Source: Cryptomeria japonica (Eukaryota; Streptophyta; Pinopsida; Cupressales; Cupressaceae). Taken from it: a stretch of 64,000 nt of DNA. Below the pieces are notes generated by a model that saw nothing but the letters and a program-made list of their open reading frames with translations, searched no databases and had not been told where the DNA came from. A program made the translations under genes and the position numbers. The stretch spans positions 220,771,415 to 220,835,414 of the forward strand of contig NC_081410.1 of NCBI RefSeq assembly GCF_030272615.1. The letters run 5' to 3'. Shown here one piece after another: positions 12,039 through 24,402 of this stretch (positions within the stretch are counted from its first letter, which is position 1; every line of letters begins with the position of its first letter).

Positions 12039-13614
12039 CCAACTACAGTCCTAATTTAACTCAACTTGTAGTTTCTTTACATGTAATTCAAGTGAACGTG
12101 ACACTTGCAATTACAAAACTCTTTTTTACATGTAACTTGTCATAACAAAATTTCAAATGCATAATTGAACTATTCTATGTGTTTGAAGACATGACTCTAA
12201 CTACATCATCATTTGTCTGTGATGATCTTCATGCTACTTCAGGATGTTAGAACTTGAAGTATTCAGGATTAGTGAAGACATCTCGAACTGGAATGAGAAT
12301 TTGCTTCCTTGATGATCCTTGTGTCCTTGGCCAACAAAATTCAATCTTATCTTCTTGCTTGGGGTAGTACTGGCTTTTCAGGAGGGAAGTTCTTTGCAAT
12401 GCTAAGTAACAAGCCTGTCTATGTCTTAAAAGCATTCTATGCTCTCAATCAATCATATCACTTATCCATCTCCTTGTATGGCTTCGTCATGTTGTTGTTT
12501 TTTCTTTGTATCATCCTCCAATCTTGGAATCTACTTGCAAAATAAGGTCCATGCCTTAATTTTTTGGTTTGATAGATGGTGTGTGCAAACAAGACTGACA
12601 AGGGAATGGATAATTTGATGCAAAAATGGGCTCACAAGTGAATTTCGGGTTTTGAGGACTGCATTACATGTGCGAAAAAACAAGACTATTGACTTGCAAT
12701 TATGAGGAACAAACATGCAACTTCATATGTGTAATGGAAAAATACAACTTTGCACTTGTAATCAGACCCTAGAGACCCATTTTTAAGTGTTTTTTTACTG
12801 TATTTTGGACCAATTTCGGGTTTTGGAAGGCTAACTGCAAATGCAAGTATTCACATGAGGCTATCTTCGACTTGGTGAAAGGCCATGCGAACTCGAAAGC
12901 AATCATTTTCTTGATGGGTAAAGCATAGACTTGTCAAATATCACTACTTGTAATCGGGTTTCAAAATCCCGGTTACAAGTAAAGTGCAAATTTACTTGAA
13001 GGGAAGAACACAAGCTTGTCTTATTGGGAATGCACATAGACATCTCTGATAGTCATGGCCATGATTGATATGAGAGGCAAATTTTACTTGTGATACAATG
13101 GGGAAAACTTTGCAAATCATTCATGGGAGTGAAACAATGGAGATGAAGAACTTTGACATTTGGCATAAAAGAAACTTGTAGTTGCCTTGTGGAAATCCGA
13201 CCATGGAGGGAAGATACAAAAGTTTCTTTGGAAAATCATTTTACTTGCTTTTACTTATGGATAAAAAACGTTTTCAGCAAACCCTAACCATTTGGGCAAA
13301 GAGAGAAATGTATCAATAAACAATAACAAAAATCAGTACCATGTCTTAGCAAATTTGCCCCTATAACTTAGCAACAAGACTCAACTCTTCCTTAAAACAT
13401 GAAGAGAAGATGAAAATGCAGACCAAAATGCCTCCGCTACACATGTGGCCATGAAAAAAGAGGAGAAAACCAACTAAAAATATTCCAAAAGGTGGCATGA
13501 ATAGGGCGAGAAAGAAGGATTCATTGAAGTTGTAGATTTTCCAAGTGTTCTTCATGCTAAAAATCTCTCCAATCGAGGTAGATATGAGCAAGAACAAGTA
13601 AAAATCCATAAAAC

Positions 13615-15294
13615 TGTAGCGTCGTAAATTGTACGCACTTGCTAGGGTGGTACAATTTCACACCTAGTTTAGCACCCGCCTTGGCGCATTTTGCATTTTG
13701 CATTGCATTTCCCCTTTAGCACTTAATTAATCAAATTAATTAGGTCTAAGGTCCTATTTCATCATCTTCCACATTATAAAGTTGGGCCCTTTCATTAAAG
13801 TGTGCCCCTTTCATTTTATTCTTCCAATACATCATTTAATCAAAACCCTAATTACGCCCTATTCTGAGCTTGGGGGCTTGATTTCGAGGGTCAAAACATC
13901 TCGAAATCACCTGTAACTTCGGGATTCTCTCTAAAATCATCATATCTGACGGCCCTGAAAATTTGGTGAAAAGTTGTCGGGACCATGGCGCCCGGAGTGC
14001 ACACGGTCCTGGACATTTTTCCCGAAATTTTAGGAGCGCGATCCAATCATAAAATAAAGGTTAACCCCAAGAAATTGGCGGGATATTCGATCTCTAGGTC
14101 GGCCAAAAGACGAAATTGCGACCTAGGGTTTCATACATAAGAGCTCTCTTTCTTCATTTGAAGGGACCGGATTTTTGTTTCCAGGAACCTCATAGGCAGC
14201 GAAAGAGCAGATCTTTGAAGACTTCAACATCTTACAACATCCCTCTATCAAGCATTTATCAATTCCATTCATCCATTTAGGGCTTGAAAGACATTGAAGA
14301 ACAATAGGAGATTACCGACTGAAGATTGGCTTGTACCTCTCCCTTGAGGGTTGGGTATGATTTCATGTTGTTTTCATGTCTTTGCATAAAGCTTCAATAT
14401 CTCATTTATTCATGCTTTAGATCACTTTGCATCTTGATTTAGAGCATTTACATTATCATTTACAAGCAATTAGGGTTTACTTTCTAGGTTGCTCTAGTTT
14501 GCTTTCTTGCATTTTAGGACCTTGCACACACACTAGGTCTGCACACACAATACATTTTACAAAACAACTTGGCTATTCGTGGAGGTGGAAATCACCGAAG
14601 CGGGGGTTTGACTAAGGCAAAACCCTATATAGCCGCCCAAAACACCTTTTCAGATATAAGTGCAGGTTTCAGGATTCGGACGACGCCGCAAGTTGCAGAT
14701 CCGAAAGACGCAGACGGAGACGGGACCACACACCAAGTTTCGGAGCAGAAGACCAGGACAGGGGCGTGGGGCGCCCTGGTCCTGCCAGGACAGGGGCGCT
14801 AGGCGCCCTGGTCCCTGGGACAGGGGCGCTGGGCGCCCTGGTCCTCCTGACAGACAACATTTCCGACAGTTTTGCAGAGTGCAAAACAGCAGTTTCAGGT
14901 GCAGAATCAGGACAGTGGCGCCCGCGCCCCCGTCCCGAACATTTCCACTCAGATTTTGACTCCGGGTACGCATTTGCATTCTTGTCTTATCTTTGTACTT
15001 ATAGCTTTCCATAGTTTAAGTTCAATTCTGCAATCTTGTTATTAGTTCATACTTGCACTTTGGGGTTAGGGATTGAACTTGCATCATTTTATCTTTCAAT
15101 TACAACAAAGGAATAGAAATCCTAATAGGTAGCCCGTGGCTCTCTCTTCCACAAAAAGAAGTAGCCAATTGTGTGATACCTCTAGGCTCTTTCGTATTCC
15201 ACAATGTGTGTCAAAAGGTAGGATTAGGACATGTCAGCCTAGTCTCGCTTTTTCCCCTACACAAAAACACTTGCAAGACTAATTTCGAGTTTCA
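13615..15294. mobile_element. Solo LTR, 1.68 kb
   Basis: The sequence starts TGTAGCGTCGTAAATTGTAC and ends CGAGTTTCA, giving canonical TG...CA ends. The flanks aaaac (13610-13614) and aaaat (15295-15299) agree at four of five positions, consistent with a decayed 5-bp target duplication. The LTR of the host element resumes shortly after its right end. No internal domain is present. It contains a GC-rich minisatellite at 14755-14852; ORFs across that tract are artefacts of low complexity. Confidence 0.7.
14755..14852. repeat. GC-rich minisatellite in the solo LTR
   Basis: Three to four imperfect units of about 30 bp share the core caggggcgctgggcgccctg, which contains the self-complementary ggcgcc. 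It stands out as a GC island in AT-rich surroundings. A related fragment (gtggcgcccgcgccc) follows near 14915. The repeat makes all six frames open locally, which explains several overlapping pseudo-ORFs. Confidence 0.75.
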
Positions 15295-16029
15295 AAAATG
15301 CAATAAGAAAGACATATAAATTTCGCCAAAAGACTTGTAATCGGGTTTTAAAATTCCGATTACAAGTTATAAAACTCACAAAACAAAGAAAAATAAAGGA
15401 AAAAGTAGGGACTTTAAAGGGTAATTACAAGTTCTTATAAACTTGTGATTTTAAATTCACTTGTAATATGATCACAAAGTCCCTACAAAGTAACTTAAAA
15501 GACAAATACTAGGAATGGAAAAGAAACAACAAGTTACACATCTTTATAAGATTTCACTTGTAATTGTTTGAAAAAGTTCCTATTACTTTGAAAGAAAAAG
15601 TCTCTTTTACTTGCAAAAGAAGGAAAATTTCCCACTCACGGTTCAGATATCAAAACTTGATTTTGGAGGAAAGACCAAACAAACGAACTTAGAATGCGGT
15701 GAAATTTAAAACATGGATCAAGGATGAATTGAAGACTAGTCTAGTTCAGAAAGAAGAAAGAATTTTGCCTCAAAAAGCATGCCTTAGAGTAAAATCTCCA
15801 ACTTGCAGTTACTGCTCTGAAACTCAAAATTGAACAGAAAGCTAGGAAAATGAAAGCCAAAACTCACCAAACCCTTGAAAACAAAAGCAAAGACAACTCC
15901 TGATAATTTGACACTAATAAATGTGAGTTTTGCACCTCGTAAAACATGCCTTAGAGAAATAAATGATGCATTTTAAGCAAAAATTTGTAGGGGATGTCAC
16001 TTTTTGAAAATTCAAAAATTGGGACAACA

Positions 16030-17915
16030 TAATAGATAGGAATCATAGATATGAAAGATTTAAGCACCATGATTTGGTGAACTGAAGTTAACCACTTGCT
16101 TTTACAATCATCCATTCTATTCAAACAATAGTCAACTAAATTTTTTCATAGTTTTTTACGACAAGCTCCTCCAAATAACGAGATACCAAGATACTTACCC
16201 AAAAAAGAATGCAACTTCATCTCTAAAATCCTAGAGATCTCCATTTACCTATGAGTAGGAGTATTAAAGAAAAAGATTTCAAACTTTCTCTAATTGACCC
16301 ATTACTTTGAAACCTATCTATACTTGTCAATTGTTGCCTTCATCACTTGAGCTTCTTGGAAATAAGATTCTCCCATAAGTAAAGTATTGTCAACAAATTG
16401 AAGATGGGATATGGGATCCATCCCTTGCACAACCCTGACCCATTTCCTCACACTAACCTGCCTTTTCTGGTAATCAGCCTGCCAAGAGCCTATGCCATTA
16501 TAATAAAAAGAAAAGAGGACTTAGGTTCACCCTAACACAAACCTTTGGATGTTTTAAAGCAACCTTGAGGGATACCATTAACAAGAACTGAGAATCTTGG
16601 GGAACATATGCAATTTTTAATCCACTCCACCCATTTTGAGCAATAGTTGAACTTCTCAAGCACCTTCAAAAGGGAGTTCCTGTTAACTTGATCACATGCC
16701 TTTTTGATATCAATTTTAACCAACATTATTTCTATTCCAGCAAGACATGTATAATGAATAGCCTCATGCACAATTATAATCCCCTCAACTATGGACCTTT
16801 TCTAGGAGAAATCGCTTTGCTCCTATGAAATCACAAAATCAAAGTCTTCTTTAATTTGTTGGCAATGACTTTAGACACATTTTTGTAGATCACATTGCAT
16901 AAAGAAATTGGCCTAAAGTCTTCAAAGGATTCTACAACTTCCTTTTTCGATATCAGAGCTATGAAGGTGTTGTTCAAATATTTTAGAACAAACCCTCCAC
17001 CCTTGGATTCTTTCATAGCACTCCAAATGTCACAGGTAAAAATATATGAAAATCTCTAAAAGAAAATTGTAGGAAAGCCATCGAGACCCGAAGCCTTCTC
17101 GCTGCCAAGAGAAAATAAGGCCACCCTAACTTCCTCCATATTTATAGGCTCCATTAGGATTTTGTTCTACTCACCATTGATACACTTTGGAATTACATCC
17201 CAGATGTCATCCTCCTACATCTCCACTATTTTAGCACCATTCAAAAGATTGTGAAAATATCGAACCACGTCTTCATTTATATCACCCTACTCATTGAGAG
17301 TTTAGCCCTCAACATTTTTAATCGAGAAGATTTTATTACTAGACCTTCTCACCATTACTGAATTATGAAAAAAAATTATGTTTTGGTCTCCTTCTTTGAG
17401 TCGTGTGTCTATAGACTTTTGTCGCCAAAAAATTTCTTCTTGGGCAAGAATTTTTTAATAACAAAGTTTCAACCTTTTTCCTTCCACAAAGTCTATCTCT
17501 TCCATCCCTTCTTGAATAATATTTGAGTGAATCCTTTTCATTTTTTCTTCCAACTAAATTTTTTCAACAATTATTTTTTTGAAATGATCCCTATTCCATT
17601 TCTTGAGACACTCTTTAAGTTATTATATTTCCTTGAAAAAGAGGAAATCCATACTACCCGTCCTCTTTGGAGCTTGGCTCCACCACTCTGCAATTAATTA
17701 TCTATATCCATCCACCCTCAACCACATATTTTTAAAATTATTGGGGCACCTGATGGGGGCCATGTCATCAAGTATCACCAATCAAATAGGTCAGTGATCT
17801 GAACTTGAAACTGGCAAAATATCAGCTTCAAAGACCCATGGAAGCTCTACCCATTTTTCACCCACAAAAAGTGACCTAATTTATCAACGATATTTAGGAA
17901 GCCATGTCTTCGATT
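16030..17915 (-). pseudogene. LINE-1 ORF2: endonuclease end and reverse transcriptase
   Basis: Minus-strand reading from 17915 gives the end of an AP-endonuclease domain (T-N-R-R-H-G-F, then a G-S-D-H-like remnant near 17790). The RT follows: FEDFRPISLCNVIYKNVSKV at about 16930-16870 and DIKKACDQVNR at about 16700, the first catalytic Asp motif. The second catalytic motif, near 16400, reads F-V-D-N instead of F-A-D-D, so activity is lost. Frames are broken by stops and indels. The right edge abuts element X at its TSD ggtcc; the left edge abuts the gag-only LTR element. Such an ORF2 protein nicks DNA and primes cDNA at the target. Confidence 0.8.
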
Positions 17916-19219
17916 GGTCCTGTTGACGACTATTTTTGACACACCCGCCAATAGTCAGGTAGCCAATGTGAACACTCACCACCTCTCCTAAAAAGCAATG
18001 AATTTGGGAAAACTCACTACCCCAAGGTCTCTATAGTCGGGTCACGATGGTGATGGGTAGCCCAATGGTTGATGTGGTTGTACCTGTTAAGGGGCCTACT
18101 GGTTGAAACTAAATCTCACTGGTTGTGAATGGTTGAACTTCCTTGTTTTTTGTATTTATGATTTAAGATTCTCTAGAAAATAAACTGCAAAAGATAGGTC
18201 AAGGAAACGAGAAAATAACAGTGAAACCAATAAAATAACAACTTAATGAACTACTTAGTTAGTTCCCTGCAATCCAAGAAATTATCAAATATCATCCAAG
18301 TTAGCATTCAACAACGGACCTCCAGTAAACCTACAAAATCATCAATTTCACAGACTTATGGAAATAAAATAATCAACAATACAACCTATCACAATAATTC
18401 TCATACACCACTGACGTGTGCAATATGATTCATAAAGTAATAAACAAAAAGATCAAACCACGTTGCTAACTCCAAATAATAGACATTACCAGATTACACA
18501 AAACATTTTTGTAGAATATAGAAGTAGATCAGGCAATCTACAAGTTGCTTCTTGTATTAATCCCAATGAATGTATAACAAAAATAACTGAACTTCTTAAC
18601 AATTTGCAAATACTCTAAAAATATCTAAGTGGGCCACAAATCATCAATTTGGGGACCCTTACAAATGAATCCAACTTCTCAATTTATACAAGTTCTCTGC
18701 CCTATTATCTAGGAAATAAACCTAACCTAAATTAAGATTTGAAACTAGGAGTCACAGTTAACTTGCAAGTTTATACCTTGATACTCCACTTAACAACTAC
18801 GAAATGGGGACTGCATGCGCACTATGAAGACCATGCTAGGTGAGCCACGTTTTCGTAGTCATGCAGGATTTCTTTGAAAATTAGAGCTTGAGTAGGAGCT
18901 GAAGCTGAAAATACAAAATTAAGGATTTATGAAAAAGCTTTGCTATCTTTAGCAACTATACGTTTATTTCTTATTTCTTGGCAAAAGCTTTATAATTATC
19001 AATTATACATGCAACTTCTTGAACAGGAGGATCAACTACGTGCTTAACTCTAAATTTATATTTCTTCAACACTTCATCTGCATACTTCTTTCCTTTCTCT
19101 AGTTCCCGTATTGTCTATGCCACCTGTTAACACTGAGTGATCAAGTGCATGTACATGTCCATGAGGGAGACATCAAACTGGGCCAAAGGTCCTCAGTGTT
19201 GAGCCTCGTATGCATCCCA

Positions 19220-20556
19220 CTAATTCAAAACTTGTTGTTGTTCCATTATCCCCGTACTAGTCAGCCCTAATCCAAAGGCTCCAAGCATACTCTTTACAAA
19301 ATTCTCATATGACAAAATTTCCCTGAGAAGGGGGAATCGAATATTTGCCATATCCTTCATATACTGCTGAAGCATTTCAATCTTCAGCTCCAAAATGTAT
19401 ACATAGGACTGCAAGTTTTCATAACTATCACCTCCTCAAAGGTCCTCCTCCATTACCGTCTCTTCCCCTAGTCGTAATACTTTATTCAAAACTAGGAATT
19501 GCTTATTGAAAATACTTAGCTTTCATTCCCATTGCGTAGCACAAGAATCTAAGGCTCTGCCTGCCTGTACTGCCCTCTGGTATATCTTCATTGTATCCTG
19601 CAGAAATAGTCTAATCTTAGCCGCATTTATTTGGGTCCATGACTTGGCTGCAGCGGCCACTCGTCTCACCTCCACTAGTGCCTTCACTTCTCCCTCTAGC
19701 AATGATGAGGTTGAAGGTAGGTCATCAGCTCTACAAGAGTCTAGAGGTTTGCTCATTTCAACTAAGAGTTGCTTGTATTGTTCCACTTGTGCTTTGAGAT
19801 CTAGATTCGAAGTATGCTCCTTCTCTACACGCCCTCTGATGACACTTGTGGCTAGCTCCAAAGTATCTAGCTCTCCCTAATTGGTTTGTTTACCCAAATT
19901 TATCTCAGATATTTGATACTTGGGAGAAGCTTGTCCCTCATGTTGGAATGGAACTGCCACATCTGCAATCACTTCACTGGAACCAGTTTTTGATAAATGA
20001 TGAACGGTTTTGAGCTTCTTAGCCTTTGGTGGCTCCTCGGTGACTACTTGTTGTAGAGTGACCTTGGGAAGCTCCACTTTTCTCTTTTTCTTCTCTAAGG
20101 TAAACTCAAGCCATTGCGATATATCTTCATCCTTGTCACCTTGATGTGATACTATATCTGCAGTTACAACATGGACGTCCGCCTGCTCCTCTACTTCATC
20201 TCTTTCCTCTGCCTCTGTTTGCCTGGGATCTTGAGGTGAGGTAACTTGGCAGGCTAGATTGGTTTGGAGAGCCTATTGCTTATGTAACTCTCCCAGTTTG
20301 CCACTGACCTCTTCATTAAATGTCATCTCTTCCTCACCTGCCTCTATTTCACCTTTCCCGGCTGCTATATCCTTGAGTAGGTCCTCTTGGTCTTGGGGGT
20401 TAGAACTAGTCTTTCATTCAATAGGTCTTCTGCCTCATCCCCTTCTTGCTCGCCTTCTAGTGGTCGTTGTTGCTCAAGATCCTCTTCCTCCTGATCTGAA
20501 TCAGACTCAATGTTCCTAATTTTTACTTTTTCAGTGGTATACCTGAAGCTTGACAC
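19220..20556 (-). pseudogene. Second copy of the large unrecognised ORF, 5'-truncated
   Basis: The minus-strand pieces 20556-20365, 20077-19877, 19861-19523 and 19414-19220 match 4639-3275 closely, including the D-S-D-Q-E-E-E-D-L-E segment and the C-terminal L-L-R-E-I-L-S-Y segment. Similarity begins near 20550, where the other copy continues upstream into its N-terminal 500 residues. Here the palindromic array takes that place. Homology extends past the stop to about 18648. Frameshifts and stops make it non-functional. It places this protein family inside a TSD-bounded mobile element. Confidence 0.65.
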
Positions 20557-20559
20557 AAG

Positions 20560-20960
20560 AAAGGAAACACCCTACCCCGGAACTCTACGGGTCCGGGGTT
20601 CCGAAGCAAGCAAAAAAAGGGTCCACCTCGAGACTCTGAAGTTCTAATGCAAAAGACACAAAACCTTGGGACTTCGAAGTTTTGAGGCAAAAGACACAAA
20701 ACCAAAGAAACCAACCTCGGGACTCCGGGGATCTGGGGTTCTGGGGTTGGTAAAAAGAAAAGAACAAAGAAAAAGGGACCTCGGGACTCCAGGACTCCAG
20801 AGTTACGAGATGAAAGAAAAACAATGAATGAAGACGCCAAAATCGGGACTCTAGGGTTTTGAGGTCCGAAACCAAAAAGAACAAAAGAAAAGAAAAGACA
20901 AGACAAAAATAGGGGACCCAAATTTCGACGCAAGGAGACTAATGGAGGAATAGATATGCA
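20560..20960 (-). repeat. Degenerate array of GGAACTCC-type near-palindromes
   Basis: About six to seven degenerate units related to ggaactccggaaccccgagg and its complement are spaced by purine-rich (on minus, pyrimidine-rich) segments of some 30-45 bp. The same repeat, better preserved and in opposite orientation, is at 45418-45875. It lies in the first 400 bp of element X as read on the minus strand. The overlapping ORFs with repeated Pro-Glu-Ser-Arg are a by-product of the repeat. Confidence 0.65.
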
Positions 20961-20975
20961 AGGCATAACAGGTCC

Positions 20976-21447
20976 ACGTGAAGTCCTTGGATTTAAATTT
21001 GATCTCCATCAAACCATTTTTAGTCACAAAGTTGTTAAAATCTTTTTGAATTGCTCCAAACTAGCCTTTACCCCCTTTCTTTTTCAAAGGATTGAAAGTT
21101 GCATTGAAATCACCTCCCATAATAATCACTTCCACTTCATATTCTCAAACCATTTCAAATAGTTTCCTCTATATTTATCTCTTGCTCTTTGTGCTTGTAG
21201 GTCCATAGACATTCAACAAAAGGAAACCCTTATGTAAGGGTTTTGAAAAAACATTTACCAGTTACCAATTCTTGTCCTACTTTATCACATACACAATCAC
21301 TGTAGAAGCATTCCACAACATCCCCAACCTTCTGGAATCACCATCCGCTTCCACAAAACAAACCTCCTAAGGGAACAACTTTTTTTTAAAGAGCCAGTTT
21401 CATCTCCTTTAAGCTTGGTCTCTTGTAAAAAGATTACATCTGGGCGT
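20976..21447 (-). pseudogene. LINE-1 ORF2: endonuclease middle
   Basis: Minus-strand translation from 21447 gives S-R-P-D-V-I-F-L-Q-E-T-K-L-K, the diagnostic motif with the catalytic Glu of LINE AP-endonucleases. At the other end it reads N-G-L-M-E-I-K-F-K-S-K-D-F-T-W-T, the region before the conserved N-R-R. The right edge touches copia A at its TSD gattg and the left edge touches element X at ggtcc. It is therefore a middle fragment of the same LINE-1 copy. Confidence 0.82.
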
Positions 21448-22106
21448 GATTGTGTTAGACAGTTCAAATAACTGGAAGACAATTGAGAGGGGGGGTGAAT
21501 CAATTCTCATAGATTACCAAAACCATTAACAATTAAAACTTTAATACCGGAACCCAGAACATTAATACCGAAATAACAGTTAAACCAATTAAGCATAAAC
21601 AATAATCACAGAATAAATACCATCCACGTGACACCAAGATTTATGCGTGGAAAACCCGGTAAAGGGGAAAACTATGATGAGAAGCCTACCCACAACTAGA
21701 TAATACTTCTGCAGTAAGTATGTGAATTACAATTGAGGGTCCTGCACTTGCAAGAAGGCCAGTAGCCTAGAGTGCAATGCTCATCACAAAAGGAGTCTCA
21801 CTGAGTACATAGAAATCCATACTACAATCCAGAGAAGTGTTGAACTGCAAAAGATAACATCTCCTATGCCTGAGTATAAATCTAGTTAATCTCAATATCA
21901 GAGGACTAAATCCTCTTACATAAACCCAATTAGATCTCCAATGATCGACCAAATACTCTCCCCGAATGATATTACATTATTCGCACATTACATTCCTTTC
22001 CCATAACCATATATAATCTACAATGAGATCTTACATCTATATACAAACACTCGACCATAAAAAATTAGGTCGGCCACCAGATAATAAACCAATTACATAA
22101 TTACAT

Positions 22107-24402
22107 AATGGCTCCCCGTTTAGTTTCTTCAAAAGTTCCAGAGGTCTTAGACAGAGAGACCCCATCTCCCCTATTCTGTTCACCATTCTTGTTGAATGCC
22201 TGGGTAGATTCATCCTTAAAAATGTGGAAGAAGGCAATCTTAAGGGTCTGAAACCTTCTTCATCCAATGCTGTCTGCTCCCATGAACAATTCGTTGATGA
22301 CTCTATCACCATGGGGGAAGCTACCATCTTGGAAGCCAAAAACATGAAGATCATTCTGAATACCTATGAATCTGCCTCTGGTCAAAAAATCAACTAGGAT
22401 AAAAGCTCTCTGTTCTTCATCAACACCCCGACCCAAAGGCAAATTAGGATTGGTAGGATTCTTGGTTGCAACATATCTGAGTTTCCTTCTACCTATTTGG
22501 GGCTTCTTCTTTGTCTCAAGCCCGAGGAATCCTTCTGGAATAAGTTAATAGACAGACTCAACCTGAAACTCGCTCGCTGGAAAGGGGCTGTCCTTAGTCA
22601 AGCTGGTAAAGTCACTTTGCTCAAAGCCCACTCTCCAAAATATTCCTATGTATGCTCTTAGCTTGTTCAAAATCCCCTCAAAGTTTGTAGAAGCTATTGA
22701 AAGAATCCAAAAAAAGTTCCTTTGGTCGGGTGTGGAAGTTAAAAACAGAATCCCCCTTATTGCCTGGAATAACATTTGTTCCCCTAAGGCCTCTGGTGGG
22801 CTGGGCTTAAGGAACATTAGTTCTATTAATAAAGCTTTATTAGCCAAGCAAATTTGGAGATTCAAAGGGGAGGAAAGAGAATGGAACTCTATTTGGAAAA
22901 ACAAATATCTCTATATGCAACCTTCTGAGGAAGAATTCTTTGACAACTCTTTCTCTATTGATGGATCTGCCATTTGGAATGTCGTGCAATCTGCTAAAGG
23001 CTGGGCTGCTGCTGGCAGAACCTAGAACCTTGGGGATGGGAGGAAAATAAGATTTTGGGAAGATAGATGGATCTTGTATAAACCTCTGGAGGAAATCCCT
23101 ATCCTCAAAGATTGGAAAGATAGTTTCAAATGCAGGTACGGTGAAATGGTAAGAGATTACTGGAGAAATGGGGACTGGATTGACTTTAGCCAGCAGCGTT
23201 CAGATCTCAAGTTCCTTTAGATTGCTCTTTCTGCTAAAATCCCTAGAGACAACAAAGATGACATTCTGATATGGGGGAAAACTCTGGATGGGAAATACTC
23301 TGTTTCCTTTGCTGTGGCTATTCACAATGTCCCGGTGGAAGCTATTCCCATCTGGGCTATCTGGAATAAGAACTTAGTTCCCAAAGTCAACATCTTCTTT
23401 TGGATTTTCATCCAAAATAAGATATTAACCCTGGATAATCTTCATAAAAGAGGCATTATTTTTCCTAATAGGTGTTCTCTTTGTTGCAGGGAAGAAGAGA
23501 CAACTTGCCATATTCTCAATCAATGCTCTTTTAGCCAGGATATTTGGAAAATCATCCTTTCCAGGTGGAACCTGAGCTAGGTCTTCCCGAACTCTCTTGG
23601 TGACACTTGGCTTCAATGGCATTGTCCTAACTCTAATCCTAAAATTGTGGAGACCTGGAGACTTACTCTGTCGATTGGTATTTGGAATATATGGAAAGAG
23701 TGCAACAACAGGATTTTCAAAGATAAAAGGGCTATTCCTGAAGTGGTTGCAGATAAAATCTTTAGGAGTATTTTTGAATGCCTCTATTGTACTAATCAGG
23801 GACTTGCTGCTAAAGATGATTTCAAAGACAGGTGGAATTTTTCTACTACTACTACTAGCAAGGAGAAAGGTAGAGAAGGTCTTGTCTGGTGTTTTCCCCT
23901 GCAGGGATGGATTAAGGCTAACTTCGATGGGGCTTCTAAAGGGAATCCGGGTAAAGCTATATATGGGGGCATTATCAGGAATTTTGCTGGAAGTTGTCTT
24001 AAGGCTGTGGCTGGTCCTCTGGAGAATCAAACTAGCCATTTTGCTGACGCCTCTGCTGCCTTGAATACCTTAATTATAGCCAAAAATCTTAATTATGATA
24101 AAATATGGCTTGAGGGGGATTCACTTAATATTATTAAGTGCTTAAAGGGGGAATCAAAGCCTTCTTGGTCTATTGAGAATATCATCATGAAAGCTAGAGA
24201 GATCATCGCCAGTTTCAAAGAAATTATTATACAACATGCCTTCAGAGAGCAAAACAGTGTTGCTAACTATTTAGCGAATATTGGAGTTAACTCTGACGCT
24301 CAAATGATTTGGCATGAGGATGATCTCAATTTAAATATTAAAGAGATCCTCAGAAAGGACCGTTATACGAGGAGAGAAGGACAATTAAATCATGACAAGT
24401 AA
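22107..24402 (+). pseudogene. LINE-2 ORF2: partial RT, zinc region and RNase H
   Basis: The frame opens with S-S-R-G-L-R-Q-R-D-P-I-S-P-I-L-F, then a catalytic F-V-D-D motif (about 22270). After a stop and a frameshift the thumb/connection continues at 22648-23025 with A-S-G-G-L-G-L-R-N. A zf-RVT-like motif, C-S-L-C-C-R-E-E-E-T-T-C-H, lies near 23480. The last piece (23647-24402) is an RNase H of the RVT_3 type: F-D-G-A-S-K-G-N-P-G, then L-E-G-D-S and an H-A-F-R-E-Q-N-S-V-A-N end motif, with the acidic residues in place. The endonuclease and start of RT are lost by 5' truncation. In an intact element this protein makes the cDNA. Confidence 0.85.

Larger units (their letters stand above)
330..16029 (-). 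mobile_element. Gag-only Ty3-type LTR retrotransposon with nested insertions
   Basis: Two long direct repeats flank a 2.3-kb interior. On the minus strand both begin TGTTGTCCCAATTTTTG and end TTTTCAACCA, so transcription would run from 16029 down to 330. Subtracting later insertions leaves about 3.1 kb per LTR. The interior encodes a Ty3-type gag but no recognisable protease, RT, RNase H or integrase, which fits a non-autonomous gag-only (TR-GAG-like) element or one with a large internal deletion. It sits inside LINE-1. No convincing target-site duplication is seen: the flanks are tatgt on the left and taata on the right. Both LTRs carry unrelated nested insertions, so the element is not recent. 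Confidence 0.75.
9900..16029 (-). repeat. 5' LTR of the gag-only element, interrupted twice
   Basis: It begins on plus with TGGTTGAAAATTTTGTACACC and ends with GGGACAACA, matching 330-7564. It is interrupted by 10816-12038 (absent from the other LTR) and by a solo LTR at 13615-15294. What remains is about 3.1 kb. As the LTR upstream of gag it would hold the promoter, but I could not locate a TATA box confidently among the AT-rich repeats. Confidence 0.75.
17921..20970 (-). mobile_element. Element X: 3.05-kb LTR-type insertion with TSD ggtcc
   Basis: The insert starts TGTTGACGAC and ends GGCATAACA, with TG...CA ends. It is flanked by perfect 5-bp duplications ggtcc (17916-17920 and 20971-20975). 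Removing it plus one ggtcc restores the LINE-1 endonuclease frame exactly (F-T-W-T joined to N-R-R-H-G-F), so the boundaries are secure. No second LTR is visible inside, so this is either a solo LTR of about 3 kb or a non-autonomous unit. It contains a truncated copy of the large unrecognised ORF (19220-20556) and a palindromic repeat array (20560-20960). Confidence 0.8.

Noticed and set aside
14569-15014. Several overlapping ORFs of 70-120 codons on both strands
   Set aside because: They are produced by the GC-rich minisatellite; all frames are open there and the proteins are low-complexity Pro/Arg/Gly.
330-16029. Left and right repeats as two independent solo LTRs
   Set aside because: A gag in matching orientation and a leader next to the 5' LTR lie between them, and the LINE-1 pieces on both sides join in frame.
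20523-20966. ORFs of 147 and 99 codons on the minus strand
   Set aside because: Their sequence follows the palindromic DNA repeat, with no domain-like composition.
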